From positions 124,001-188,000 of the forward strand of contig JAJUJC010000005.1 of NCBI GenBank assembly GCA_029267335.1: a stretch of 64,000 nt of DNA, in the 5' to 3' direction. The translations under genes and the position numbers were made by a program. Below, in pieces: positions 1 to 7,709 of the stretch; position 1 is the first letter of the stretch, and the number at the start of each line of letters is the position of its first letter. Origin of the DNA: Intestinibacillus massiliensis (GTDB lineage: Bacteria > Bacillota > Clostridia > Oscillospirales > Butyricicoccaceae). The notes beneath the pieces are model-generated. The model was given only the letters and a program-made list of their open reading frames with translations, had not been told where the DNA came from and searched no databases.

Positions 1-91
1 TTTCTTACGAAAAAATTACCCATCTTTACCGCGAGTTGCGCAACACTTCTCATGGTTTCGCGCAACCTTCCGAAAATCACTGTGTTTTTGG

Positions 92-119
92 TTGATTTTT
101 CGTCAATTTCTGATAAAAT
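92..119 (+). promoter_or_regulatory. candidate sigma-A promoter of the DeoR-type regulator
   Basis: A TTGATT box (92-97) and a TAAAAT box (114-119) lie 16 bp apart, about 85 bp upstream of the regulator's likely start. Just upstream, the palindrome GTTGCGCAAC (35-44) and a partial second copy (57-67) could be operator half-sites. This is a by-eye match only. Confidence 0.4.
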
Positions 120-152
120 TAAAAACAGGTGCATATGCAGAGGGAAAAGGGA

Positions 153-170
153 CCGTCCCCAAGGGGACGG
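153..170. repeat. perfect CCGTCCCC/GGGGACGG hairpin in a leader
   Basis: Two 8-nt arms (153-160 and 163-170) separated by AA form a perfect GC-rich hairpin in the untranslated leader of the DeoR-type gene, 33 nt before its start. There is no T-tract after it. It could be a small dispersed repeat or a leader structure. I saw no second copy in this window. Confidence 0.5.
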
Positions 171-202
171 CAAAATATGAAGGAAGCCGAGGTGTCCTTG
201 CA

Positions 203-958
203 TTGAAAATCAGCAGACTCAACTCGATCGAGCAGTATGTCATCGCGCGTGAAACTGCCACGATCGACGAACTATGCGAGGCGTTCAACGTCTCTAAGAA
301 TACCATCCGCCGCGATCTCAACACGCTGGAAGCGCGCGGTCATATCGCGAAGGTCTATGGCGGCGTGACCGCCATCTCCTCGCCCGGCGCGGTGCCCACG
401 CCGGTGCGCTCGAACCTGCACTCCGCCGACAAGACCCTGATCGGACGTCTTGCTGCCGACGAGGTTGAGGACGGGGATACCATCTTTATCGACTCGGGCA
501 CAACCACCGTGTGCATGCTCAAGTTTCTTGCCACGAAAAAGCGCATCACGATCGTAACGCACTCGCTCGGCGCGCTTGCCGAAGCCTCCAAGTACGAAAA
601 TCTCAACGTCATTTCGCTCGGCGGCATCTACTCCCGCCCGACCGATTCGTTCGTCGGTCTGTCCGCGTTCGAGGCGCTGTCCTCCATGAAGATTAACAAG
701 GCGTTCATGGCGGCGACCGGTGTGTCGATCGATGCCGGCATGATGAACACGACCTTCCTCGAAGCCGAGATCAAGCGCGGCATCGTACAGCGGGCCGCAC
801 ATATTTTCCTGCTCGCGGACAACTCCAAGCTCGGTCGCGACGCGGTCATCTCGTTCTGCCACCTTGAAGACCTGACCGGTTTCATCACCGACCGCCGTCC
901 GCCCGATCTTTACGTGCGCTTCTGCGACTCCCACGGGGTACATCTGCGCTACGAATAA
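203..958 (+). CDS. DeoR-family transcriptional repressor (IolR-like)
   Basis: This is a 251-residue repressor with an N-terminal DeoR winged helix (about 1-55; ATIDELCEAFNVSKNTIRRDL is the recognition region) and a C-terminal sugar-phosphate sensor domain. The DSGTTT phosphate-binding loop and the late ADNSKLGR signature are both present. I chose the TTG at 203 because GAGGTG lies 8 nt upstream and it gives the usual DeoR length; an ATG at 92 would add 37 residues translated from the hairpin leader. Bacillus IolR is a DeoR-type repressor of inositol genes. The iolB and iolD genes start 1.1 kb downstream, so an IolR role is likely, but this is inference from context. The gene converges with the AraC gene, with only 3 bp between the two stops. 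Confidence 0.85.
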   Translation: MKISRLNSIEQYVIARETATIDELCEAFNVSKNTIRRDLNTLEARGHIAKVYGGVTAISSPGAVPTPVRSNLHSADKTLIGRLAADEVEDGDTIFIDSGTTTVCMLKFLATKKRITIVTHSLGALAEASKYENLNVISLGGIYSRPTDSFVGLSAFEALSSMKINKAFMAATGVSIDAGMMNTTFLEAEIKRGIVQRAAHIFLLADNSKLGRDAVISFCHLEDLTGFITDRRPPDLYVRFCDSHGVHLRYE

Positions 959-961
959 CGC

Positions 962-1837
962 TTACGCGCCCACACTTCCGGTGGCTGTGCGCCGGTATTC
1001 ACTCGGCGTGCAGCCGAAGCACGCGCGAAAGCGCTTGATGAAATAGCTGAAATTATCAAATCCGACCGACAGCGCGATCTCCGAGATCGGGTCGTCGGTA
1101 TCGCGCAGCAGGCGGCTGGCGCGCTCGACCCGCAGGAAATTAACGTGCTGGGTCAGCGTCCTGCCGAGGTTTTCCTTAAAAAAGGTGCAAAAATACTGGG
1201 GCGACAGACCGAAGTTCGCGGCGACCGCATCGAGCCGCAGGTGTTCGGTGCAGTGCGCGTCAAGATAGGCGACGATGCTGCGCAGGGTCTCCTGCTTGTA
1301 GTCCGCCTTACCTGCGCGCGGCACGAGCAGACCGAGGGACGCCGCCGTCGCCACAATGTGCAGCAGCCCCGCTTTGACCATCAGCTCATAGCCCGTGTGT
1401 TTGTCAATGCAGGCGCGCACGATCTCCCGTAGGGCAGCTTCGATTTCGGTGCTGCCCTGTTGCCCGTGGGTCAGCGCGGTGCGAAAGACGAGCTGTCCGT
1501 CCGCGATCGGCGCCAGAAACTCGCTTTGTGCAAGGTCTGCGCGCGAAAACTGTAAAAAATCCATCGGAAAGACAAAGGACTGCGACCGTCCCGCGGGCGT
1601 GCCACGGATCTCATGCAGCTCGCCGCTGCGCACAAAATAGACATCGCCCTGTCTGCCGGTGTACTTCCGGTCTCCGATCGTCAGCTCGACCTCGCTCGCA
1701 CCGATCAGGATGATCTCATTTTCGGGGTGCCAATGATAGGGGACCAGATCGGGGTCGCTCACCTCGAGCGCCGGATAGATCTGGAAGGGAAAGCCGTGTG
1801 TGCCGTGGATGCGCTTTTCCCGTTTGGTGTCGTCCAT
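962..1837 (-). CDS. AraC-family transcriptional regulator with cupin sensor domain
   Basis: A 291-residue regulator. Residues about 25-110 form a cupin-like ligand domain (YHWHPENEIILI, then GDVYFVRSGELHEI). The last 100 residues hold two helix-turn-helix motifs of the AraC/XylS type (LDAVAANFGLSPQYFCTFFKE and ISEIALSVGFDNFSYFIKRF). It is transcribed divergently from iolB across a 213-bp spacer that carries a perfect 16-bp palindrome, so it may control itself and iolBD. The ligand is unknown; a sugar or cyclitol is typical for this architecture. Length and start are normal. Confidence 0.85.
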   Translation of the reverse strand: MDDTKREKRIHGTHGFPFQIYPALEVSDPDLVPYHWHPENEIILIGASEVELTIGDRKYTGRQGDVYFVRSGELHEIRGTPAGRSQSFVFPMDFLQFSRADLAQSEFLAPIADGQLVFRTALTHGQQGSTEIEAALREIVRACIDKHTGYELMVKAGLLHIVATAASLGLLVPRAGKADYKQETLRSIVAYLDAHCTEHLRLDAVAANFGLSPQYFCTFFKENLGRTLTQHVNFLRVERASRLLRDTDDPISEIALSVGFDNFSYFIKRFRACFGCTPSEYRRTATGSVGA

Positions 1838-1910
1838 AGCGTCCTCTCCTTTTTGCTTAAAATCGTGTCATTACTTGCGAAAATACTGCAAGACGAAATC
1901 TTCTTTTTCT

Positions 1911-1946
1911 GTCTATAATTATAGACGAAGAGAATCAATAATACAA
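1911..1946 (-). promoter_or_regulatory. araC promoter overlapped by palindrome GTCTATAATTATAGAC
   Basis: GTCTATAATTATAGAC (1911-1926) is a perfect 16-bp palindrome. On the minus strand a TATAAT (1918-1923) inside it and a TTGTAT (1941-1946) lie 17 bp apart, which makes a good sigma-A promoter for the AraC gene. A protein bound to the palindrome would block that -10 box. The palindrome is also 125 bp upstream of iolB, so it is a candidate operator for one or both directions. Confidence 0.55.
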
Positions 1947-2050
1947 GCGCTCTGTAACGCATCGCGTGCGTGTGCGCGGGACGCGCCCCACCGGATGCGG
2001 CGCAGTCATCCCAAAACAGAATCATACTATTATTTTAGGAGGTATGTGTC

Positions 2051-2857
2051 ATGTATATGGACAAAAAGGTCGAGCGCGGCTACAACGAGTATATCCGCCT
2101 CGAAGACGGCATCGGCAAGGACGCCATGATGGACGTCGCCCTGCTCGTCATGGAGGACGGAGACACCTTCGCCATCGAAGAGGCGGAGAAGGAAGTTGCG
2201 GTTCTCGTGTTCGACGGCAAGTGCACCCTCAAGTGGGAGAACGACTCCTACGATGTTGACCGTCCCAATCCGTTTGACTACAACCCGTCCTGCCTGCATG
2301 TGTGCAAGGGCGTCAAGATCGAGATCGCGGCGCACGGCCCCTGCCACATTTATGTGCAGAAGACCCTGAACGACAAGGTATTCCCGTCCAAGATGTACAA
2401 GCCGGAAGATACCGACACCTGGGCGCGCGGCAACAAGGGTGAGCTGATGGGCTGTATCAAGCGTGATGTACGCACCTGCTTCGACCTCGACAACGCGCCG
2501 TACTCCAACATGGTGCTCGGCGAAGTCGTCAACCTGCCGGGCAAGTGGTCGTCCTACCCGCCGCATCATCACCCGCAGCCCGAGGTCTACTTCTACCGCT
2601 TCGACCGCGAGCAGGGCTTCGGCGCAGGCTGGGCAAACGGTGAGATCTATGAGACCCGCCACAACGGTCTCGCGGTCATCACCGACAAGATGCACTCGCA
2701 GGTCACTGCACCGGGCTACTCCTGCTGCTATGCATGGGGCATCCGCCATCTGCCGGGAGATCCGTGGGACAAGACCCGCATCGACGACACCGAGCACCTG
2801 TGGCTGCTCGAGGACGATGCAAACGACCACATCTGGCACTGCCCGACCGGCAACTAA
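2051..2857 (+). CDS. iolB: 5-deoxy-glucuronate isomerase
   Basis: IolB converts 5-deoxy-D-glucuronate to 5-dehydro-2-deoxy-D-gluconate, the step after IolD in myo-inositol catabolism, in the cytoplasm. The 268-residue product has the usual family length and the double-cupin KduI/IolB fold. The metal-site run PPHHHPQPEVYFYRF (about 165-180) and the C-terminal WGIRHLPG segment are typical. AGGAGG lies 8 nt before the ATG at 2051. It sits 33 bp upstream of iolD, so the two genes should be co-transcribed. The other inositol genes (iolC, iolG and so on) are not in this window apart from iolE at 48 kb. Confidence 0.92.
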   Translation: MYMDKKVERGYNEYIRLEDGIGKDAMMDVALLVMEDGDTFAIEEAEKEVAVLVFDGKCTLKWENDSYDVDRPNPFDYNPSCLHVCKGVKIEIAAHGPCHIYVQKTLNDKVFPSKMYKPEDTDTWARGNKGELMGCIKRDVRTCFDLDNAPYSNMVLGEVVNLPGKWSSYPPHHHPQPEVYFYRFDREQGFGAGWANGEIYETRHNGLAVITDKMHSQVTAPGYSCCYAWGIRHLPGDPWDKTRIDDTEHLWLLEDDANDHIWHCPTGN

Positions 2858-2890
2858 ACCACACCCAATCACTGAAGGAGGAAACATCCT

Positions 2891-4861
2891 ATGAAGCATA
2901 TGGAAACCGTCCGCCTGACCGCGTCTCAGGCAATCGTCCGCTTCCTCGAGAACCAGTATGTCAGCTACATCGACATGGATGGCAATGAGGTAGAGCACAA
3001 GTTCGTCAAGGGCATCTTCATGCTGCCGGGCCACGGCAATGTCGTCGGCTTTGCAAACGGCGTGGAGCAGGAGCTCAAGGACATGATCGTCTATCAGGGC
3101 AAGAACGAGCAGGGCATGGCGCTCGCAGCTGTCGGCTACGCCAAGCAGATGCGCCGCAAGGAGATCTTCGCGTGCACCTCGTCCGTCGGCCCCGGCGCGT
3201 GCAACATGGTCACCGCCGCTGCGACCGCGACTGCGAACAATATTCCGGTTCTCATCCTGCCGGGCGACATTTACGCTTCCCGTCAGCCCGATCCGGTTCT
3301 CCAGCAGATGGAGCAGCCGCAGAACCTGTCCATTTCCGCGCACGATGCATTCCAGGCTGTTACCAAGTACTGGGGCCGCATCAACCGCCCCGAGCAGGTC
3401 ATGACCGACATGCTCTCCGCGATGCGCGTGCTGACCGATACCGCAAACACGGGCGCGGTTGCAATCTCCATGCCGCAGGACGTACAGGCGGAAGCGTATG
3501 ACTATCCGGTCGACTTCTTTAAGAAGCGCGTGTGGCGCATTGAACGCCGCCCGATCACGAAGTATGCGCTTGAGCAGGCTGTCGAAGTCATCAAGAACGC
3601 AAAGAAGCCGCTCCTCATCTGCGGCGGCGGCGTACGTTATGCAGAAGCACACAAGGTCTTTAAGAAGTTTGCTGAGGACTTTGGCATCGCTTTCGGCGAG
3701 ACGCAGGCGGGCAAGAGCGCCGTTGAATGGACCCACGAGCTCAACCTCGGTGGTCTGGGCACGACCGGCGGCATCGCGGCAAACAAGCTCGCGCACGAGG
3801 CAGACGTCGTCATCGGCGTGGGCACGCGCTACACCGACTTCACGACCGCGTCCAAGTGGCTCTATCGCACCGACGCGAAGTTCGTCAACATCAACCCCTC
3901 CGAGTTCCAGGCGTATAAGATGGACGCAACGCCGGTCGTCGCGGACGCAAACGAAGCGCTGACCGCAATCGGCGAGGCGCTGTCCGCGATCGGCTATCAC
4001 ACCGACGCTGCCTATGCCGAAGAGGTCAAGGCACTGCGCAAGGAGTGGTTCACCGAGGTCGAGCGTCTCGACAGCGTTGTCTACACCGGCAAGGATTCCT
4101 TCACCCCCGAGATCAACGACGCAAACCGTGCGTGCGTTGAGAAGTTCGTCGAGGATACGGGCTGCACGCTGTGCCAGACCACGGTGCTCGGCACGATCAA
4201 CCACATGATCGACGACGACGCGATCGTGTGCGCAGCGGCTGGCTCTCTGCCGGGCGACATGCAGGGTCTGTGGCGTGCACGCAAGACCAACACCTATCAC
4301 ATGGAGTACGGCTACTCCTGCATGGGTTACGAGGTCGCTTCCGCGCTGGGCGCAAAGATCGCTTGCCCGGATCAGGAAGTTTACGCGATGTGCGGCGACG
4401 GCTCGTTCGACATGCTGCACTCCGAGCTGATCACCTCCATCCAGATCGGCAAGAAGATCAACGTCATGCTGTTTGACAATGCGTCCTTCGGCTGCATCAA
4501 CAACCTTGAGGTCGGTCAGGGCAATGCGTGCATCGCGACCGAGAAGAACATGCTCGAGGACGGCGTGACGAACGGCATCCACAAGGGCAAGGTCATCATG
4601 GTCGACTATGCGGCGATCGGCGCGGCATACGGCTGCAAGACCTACACCGTCAAGACCCTTGACGAGCTCAAGGCTGCGATCGAGGATTCCAAGAAGCAGA
4701 CCGTTTCCACCCTCATCGACATGAAGGTCCTGCCCAAGACGATGTCCGCGGGCTATGAGAACTGGTGGCGTGTCGGCGTCGCGGAAGTTTCCACGAAGCC
4801 CGAAGTCCAGGCGGCTCGCAAGGCGATCGAAGACCACCTCTTCGAGGCGCGTCACTATTAA
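2891..4861 (+). CDS. iolD: 3D-(3,5/4)-trihydroxycyclohexane-1,2-dione hydrolase
   Basis: IolD is a thiamine-diphosphate enzyme that hydrolytically opens the ring of the diketo-inositol formed by IolE, giving 5-deoxy-glucuronate for IolB. The 656-residue protein shows the three ThDP-enzyme domains: an N-terminal PYR domain with the cofactor-activating Glu in KNEQGMALAA (about residue 73), a middle Rossmann-like domain (about 225-365), and a C-terminal PP domain with the Mg/ThDP motif GDGSFDM (about 502) followed by LFDN. The ATG at 2891 is preceded by AGGAGG; a second ATG three codons later is possible. It follows iolB directly and is closed by a strong hairpin terminator. Confidence 0.93.
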   Translation: MKHMETVRLTASQAIVRFLENQYVSYIDMDGNEVEHKFVKGIFMLPGHGNVVGFANGVEQELKDMIVYQGKNEQGMALAAVGYAKQMRRKEIFACTSSVGPGACNMVTAAATATANNIPVLILPGDIYASRQPDPVLQQMEQPQNLSISAHDAFQAVTKYWGRINRPEQVMTDMLSAMRVLTDTANTGAVAISMPQDVQAEAYDYPVDFFKKRVWRIERRPITKYALEQAVEVIKNAKKPLLICGGGVRYAEAHKVFKKFAEDFGIAFGETQAGKSAVEWTHELNLGGLGTTGGIAANKLAHEADVVIGVGTRYTDFTTASKWLYRTDAKFVNINPSEFQAYKMDATPVVADANEALTAIGEALSAIGYHTDAAYAEEVKALRKEWFTEVERLDSVVYTGKDSFTPEINDANRACVEKFVEDTGCTLCQTTVLGTINHMIDDDAIVCAAAGSLPGDMQGLWRARKTNTYHMEYGYSCMGYEVASALGAKIACPDQEVYAMCGDGSFDMLHSELITSIQIGKKINVMLFDNASFGCINNLEVGQGNACIATEKNMLEDGVTNGIHKGKVIMVDYAAIGAAYGCKTYTVKTLDELKAAIEDSKKQTVSTLIDMKVLPKTMSAGYENWWRVGVAEVSTKPEVQAARKAIEDHLFEARHY

Positions 4862-4886
4862 GTTTGATCCCTCTCTTTATTGATAC

Positions 4887-4921
4887 AAACAGCCCGCAGG
4901 CATTTTGCCCGCGGGCTGTTT
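4887..4921 (+). terminator. intrinsic terminator after iolD
   Basis: AAACAGCCCGC (4887-4897) pairs with GCGGGCTGTTT (4911-4921) around a loop that includes TTTTG. It lies 26 bp after the iolD stop and 10 bp from the end of the convergent peptidoglycan-binding gene, so it may serve both strands. Confidence 0.75.
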
Positions 4922-4930
4922 GCGTTTTGG

Positions 4931-5449
4931 TCAAAGCGCAGCGGTCGCGTTGAAGAGCGCGGTCAGTGCGTCCCATGTGGCATTGTCGAGCACATTGCGC
5001 TCGGGTAGGTTCGAGATGCGCTGCACGGTGTGAAGCTGCTCAAAGGTCGCGTCGTCGAGCTTCATGGTCAGCGGCACGGGCTTGATATTCTCATAGTGCG
5101 CGCTGAGCGCCCACAGCATGATCTGCGCCATGCCCACACCGGGTGATACGACGCCGCTCGTGAGCGCAAGCGGGCCTGAGAGATAGGGAACGATGCGCAT
5201 CGGCTGCCCGCGCTTGCCAAAAATGCGGTAATATTCCGCCGTCAGCGTGTCCCATGTGGTCTGGTCGACCGTGCCGGTCGGCGGCAGACGGCGCAGCGTT
5301 TGGTAGCGGCGCACGGTCTCGGTCGTTTCCGCTCCGTAGATGCCGTCGGGGATGAGTTCGGGCAGCGGCTGCCCGCTGCGCCGCACCTCATACAGCGCAT
5401 TTTGCACCTCGTAAATATGCGCGCGCTTCTGCTCTGCGGTATAGGTCAT
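4931..5449 (-). CDS. peptidoglycan-binding-domain protein
   Basis: A 172-residue protein with one clear PF01471-type peptidoglycan-binding domain near the N-terminus (about 12-70; DGIYGAETTETVRRYQ then GTVDQTTWDTL) and a diverged second repeat in the C-terminal half (about 105-168; ATFEQLHTVQ, LDNATWDALTALF). There is no signal peptide and no catalytic domain. Its start overlaps the stop of the upstream 474-residue gene by 4 bp (ATGA), so the two are translationally coupled. It probably works on the cell or spore wall with that partner; this is inferred only from the domains and the overlap. Confidence 0.75.
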   Translation of the reverse strand: MTYTAEQKRAHIYEVQNALYEVRRSGQPLPELIPDGIYGAETTETVRRYQTLRRLPPTGTVDQTTWDTLTAEYYRIFGKRGQPMRIVPYLSGPLALTSGVVSPGVGMAQIMLWALSAHYENIKPVPLTMKLDDATFEQLHTVQRISNLPERNVLDNATWDALTALFNATAAL

Positions 5450-6870
5450 TTCGTTTCCTCCTCACGCAGAATATAACCCGGATACTGTCCCGGCGCGACC
5501 TGTGTACCGCTTTGCAGATCGGCGTAGACGGATGCGATCGTATCCCATGTGATCGCGCCGATCGCGCCGATCGCGCCGTCGGCGTCCAGCCCGAACAGCT
5601 CCTGAAAGCTTCGGACTGCCTGCGCGGTCTGGTCGCCGTAATAGCCGGTGACCGGAAAAGTACCGATCTCGGGATAAGTGCCCGCGATATAGTTGAGCGC
5701 CTCCTGCATGCGCGTCACGTTTTCCCCGCTTTCGCCGCGCACGAGCGGGGTGCCCGGAAAGAGCGGAATGCCTGCCTGCGTCGTGCCCTGCGGCACGGCG
5801 GAGACGATCGCCCGATAGGCATCATACAGCGCATACCATGTCTGCCGCCCCACGATACCATCGACCGCCAACCCGTCCCAAAGCTGGAACGCGCGCACGG
5901 ACGCGGTCGTTTCCTTGCCGAACGTACCGTCGATCGGCGGCGCGGGAATCGAGGGATAAAACTGCGCAAGCACGCTCAGATAATATTGCAGCAGGCGCAC
6001 GCCTATACCGGTCGAGCCTTCCGCAAGCTGACTGGGATACTGATGGGACGCTTCCTCGAGCGATATCCCCTCAGAATCCAGCTCCGCCAGTCTCTTCACC
6101 GAGGTGTACAGATACATGACCCGATACCACGTCGCCTGCCCCACGATGCCGTCCTGCGCCAGATTGAACAGCTTTTGGAACGTGCGAACCGCTTCCTCCG
6201 TGCCAATGTCAAAGATGCCGTCCACCGGATAAATCTTCGGGATGCCGGGATAGTTCGTCGAAATGCGGTTGAGCCGCACCTGTAGATCACGCACCTCCGG
6301 ACCGGTCGAGCCGCGCTGCAGCGGCTTGCCCGGATAGGACGGGATAGCGGGCACAACGGGCGCGTCAAATACCAGATTGATATCATCGCCGTAGAAATGC
6401 TGCAAAATTTCATAAGGCGCCTTGCCCTGTTCGGCAAGCGGCACCGTGCCCCACTGGCTCATCCCTGCGCAGGTGACGGTCGTGCCGTTACAGTACTGCG
6501 TAAACATGGGCTCGACATTATCGCCGCGCACGACATAGTCGTTGAACTGCTCGTCGACGATGCGCCCGATGTTTTCAAAAATATCTCTGCCGCGCACAAA
6601 TGCCTGATCGTAACGTGTGGAGTTCGTAATGTCAAAATCATAGCCCTTGGAGCGGTACCATTCGGTGTACACGCGGTTGAGCGCATACGACACCTGCGCA
6701 TAGATGTTTGCGCGGATCGCGGACTCGGGCCACGTCGGATAGATCTCGCTCGACGCGACGTTTTTGATGTAATCCGGAAAACTGACCGTGAGATTGGGCG
6801 CATTCTTATTTTCGGGCATCCCCAGATGCACCACGATCGTTTCCGGTATGGTCGGCTTTTTGATCGCCAT
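5446..6870 (-). CDS. SpoIID-like protein with three peptidoglycan-binding domains
   Basis: A 474-residue protein. Residues about 30-160 resemble the SpoIID/LytB amidase-enhancer region (YIKNVASSEIYPTWPESAIRA, ending in CAGMSQWGT, a SpoIID hallmark). Three peptidoglycan-binding domains follow (about 185-255, 285-355 and 378-450), each with the DGxxGxxTW pattern. No signal peptide or transmembrane helix is visible, which is odd for a wall protein and hints at release by mother-cell lysis or a non-classical route. Domain 3 carries an in-frame GAI triplication coded by 9-bp DNA repeats. SpoIID is a glycan-degrading sporulation enzyme; whether this domain is catalytic cannot be judged here. Confidence 0.75.
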   Translation of the reverse strand: MAIKKPTIPETIVVHLGMPENKNAPNLTVSFPDYIKNVASSEIYPTWPESAIRANIYAQVSYALNRVYTEWYRSKGYDFDITNSTRYDQAFVRGRDIFENIGRIVDEQFNDYVVRGDNVEPMFTQYCNGTTVTCAGMSQWGTVPLAEQGKAPYEILQHFYGDDINLVFDAPVVPAIPSYPGKPLQRGSTGPEVRDLQVRLNRISTNYPGIPKIYPVDGIFDIGTEEAVRTFQKLFNLAQDGIVGQATWYRVMYLYTSVKRLAELDSEGISLEEASHQYPSQLAEGSTGIGVRLLQYYLSVLAQFYPSIPAPPIDGTFGKETTASVRAFQLWDGLAVDGIVGRQTWYALYDAYRAIVSAVPQGTTQAGIPLFPGTPLVRGESGENVTRMQEALNYIAGTYPEIGTFPVTGYYGDQTAQAVRSFQELFGLDADGAIGAIGAITWDTIASVYADLQSGTQVAPGQYPGYILREEETK

Positions 6871-6882
6871 ACCTTCCCCTCC

Positions 6883-7284
6883 TTACAGCGTGGACGAATA
6901 GGGCGGAAAACGCTCGGGCGCGGGCTGGGGCACGCCCGCAGGCGTGAGCATGGCGGGCTGCACGGTCGTCACGCCGCCGAACACGGGCACTCCCTCAAAG
7001 ATCTGGCTGATAAAGCGCTCCGCGGTCACCTCGACGCGATACTCGGTATAGGGCACGCCGCGCCCGGGCTGCTCCCCGACCGAAGCCGGCGGCGCGGGCA
7101 GCGCAAAGATCGGTGTCAAGCCGCTGCGGTCGGTCGGCGTGCTGTATAGCAGCTTGCCCGCCGCGCCGCCCCGTCCCTGCTCTGTGATGGTCACAGTCGC
7201 GTTTTCGACCGGCAGTGCGTCCCCCGCCGTCGATACGCGCACCTGTAAAAACCCCCGCGCTGTGGGCGCGGTATCTGTCGCCAT
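6883..7284 (-). CDS. hypothetical protein of the peptidoglycan-binding cluster
   Basis: A 133-residue protein starting at the ATG at 7284, with AAGGGG just upstream; the open frame extends further but has no other good start. The sequence has the look of an all-beta carboxypeptidase-regulatory/transthyretin-like domain (GFLQVRVSTAGDALPVENATVTI, then YSTPTDRSGLTPIFALPAPP, then YRVEVTAERFISQIFEGVPVF). The Pro-rich end (PAPERFPPYSS) is probably disordered. It is first in a three-gene run with the SpoIID-like and peptidoglycan-binding proteins (12 bp to the next gene), so it may be a structural partner in a wall or spore-coat layer. I do not recognise a specific function. Confidence 0.65.
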   Translation of the reverse strand: MATDTAPTARGFLQVRVSTAGDALPVENATVTITEQGRGGAAGKLLYSTPTDRSGLTPIFALPAPPASVGEQPGRGVPYTEYRVEVTAERFISQIFEGVPVFGGVTTVQPAMLTPAGVPQPAPERFPPYSSTL

Positions 7285-7350
7285 ATGAAAAACCCCTTCC
7301 CTGTCTTTCTTCTGGCAAATCCTATGTGGAAATTCCACGCAATATGCAAA

Positions 7351-7392
7351 CGCCCCGAAACACGCGACACATTGCCGTGCGTTTCGGGGCGC
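7351..7392 (-). terminator. hairpin terminator after the Cys-rich gene
   Basis: CGCCCCGAAAC (7351-7361) pairs with GTTTCGGGGCG (7382-7392). On the minus strand it directly follows the stop of the Cys-rich gene at 7398, with a short TTTG tail. It separates the pyrC operon from the peptidoglycan-binding cluster. Confidence 0.65.
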
Positions 7393-7397
7393 TGTCT

Positions 7398-7691
7398 TTA
7401 CTTTTGCTCGTACTGCGTGAGCGAGCCTTCCGTCAGCAGGGACAGACCGTGCACACGCTCGTTTATCATGTCCCACATGCACATCGGCAGATGATCGCGA
7501 TGCCCGCGGTGGATGGTGACGCACTCAAAACAGTTGCCGTGGTGCGGACACTTCTCCTGACAGGGGCAATGGTCGCCGTTTTCGCGCACCTGCCGCAAAA
7601 ACTCCATTTTCATCTCGTAGGCTTCGCGCTTCTTGCCCGCGCGGTCAAGTTCGTTCTGCTTGATCGCAAGCTCGTTTCCGTCGATCTTCAT
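7398..7691 (-). CDS. Cys-rich small protein, possible zinc-binding
   Basis: A 97-residue protein. The first 35 residues are charged and helical (MKIDGNELAIKQNELDRAGKKREAYEMK). A cluster CPCQEKCPHHGNCFECVTIH with a later MCMW follows (about 41-72), giving six Cys and several His that could hold one or two Zn ions. Short proteins with a CPC-x-C-x2-HGxCxxC core are common in Clostridia and mostly uncharacterised. It is the last gene of the tight minus-strand run that starts at 11095, 18 bp after the DUF4230 gene. No function is assigned. Confidence 0.6.
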   Translation of the reverse strand: MKIDGNELAIKQNELDRAGKKREAYEMKMEFLRQVRENGDHCPCQEKCPHHGNCFECVTIHRGHRDHLPMCMWDMINERVHGLSLLTEGSLTQYEQK

Positions 7692-7709
7692 GTGTTCTCC
7701 TGTTCTCCG

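Noticed and set aside
2030-4855. 941-codon open frame antisense to iolB and iolD
   Set aside because: It mirrors the high-GC codon pattern of two certain genes, has no Shine-Dalgarno site, and its product is rich in Arg/His/Asp low-complexity runs. The same applies to long antisense frames opposite thrS, proS, nfnB, galE/galK, mglA and aspS.
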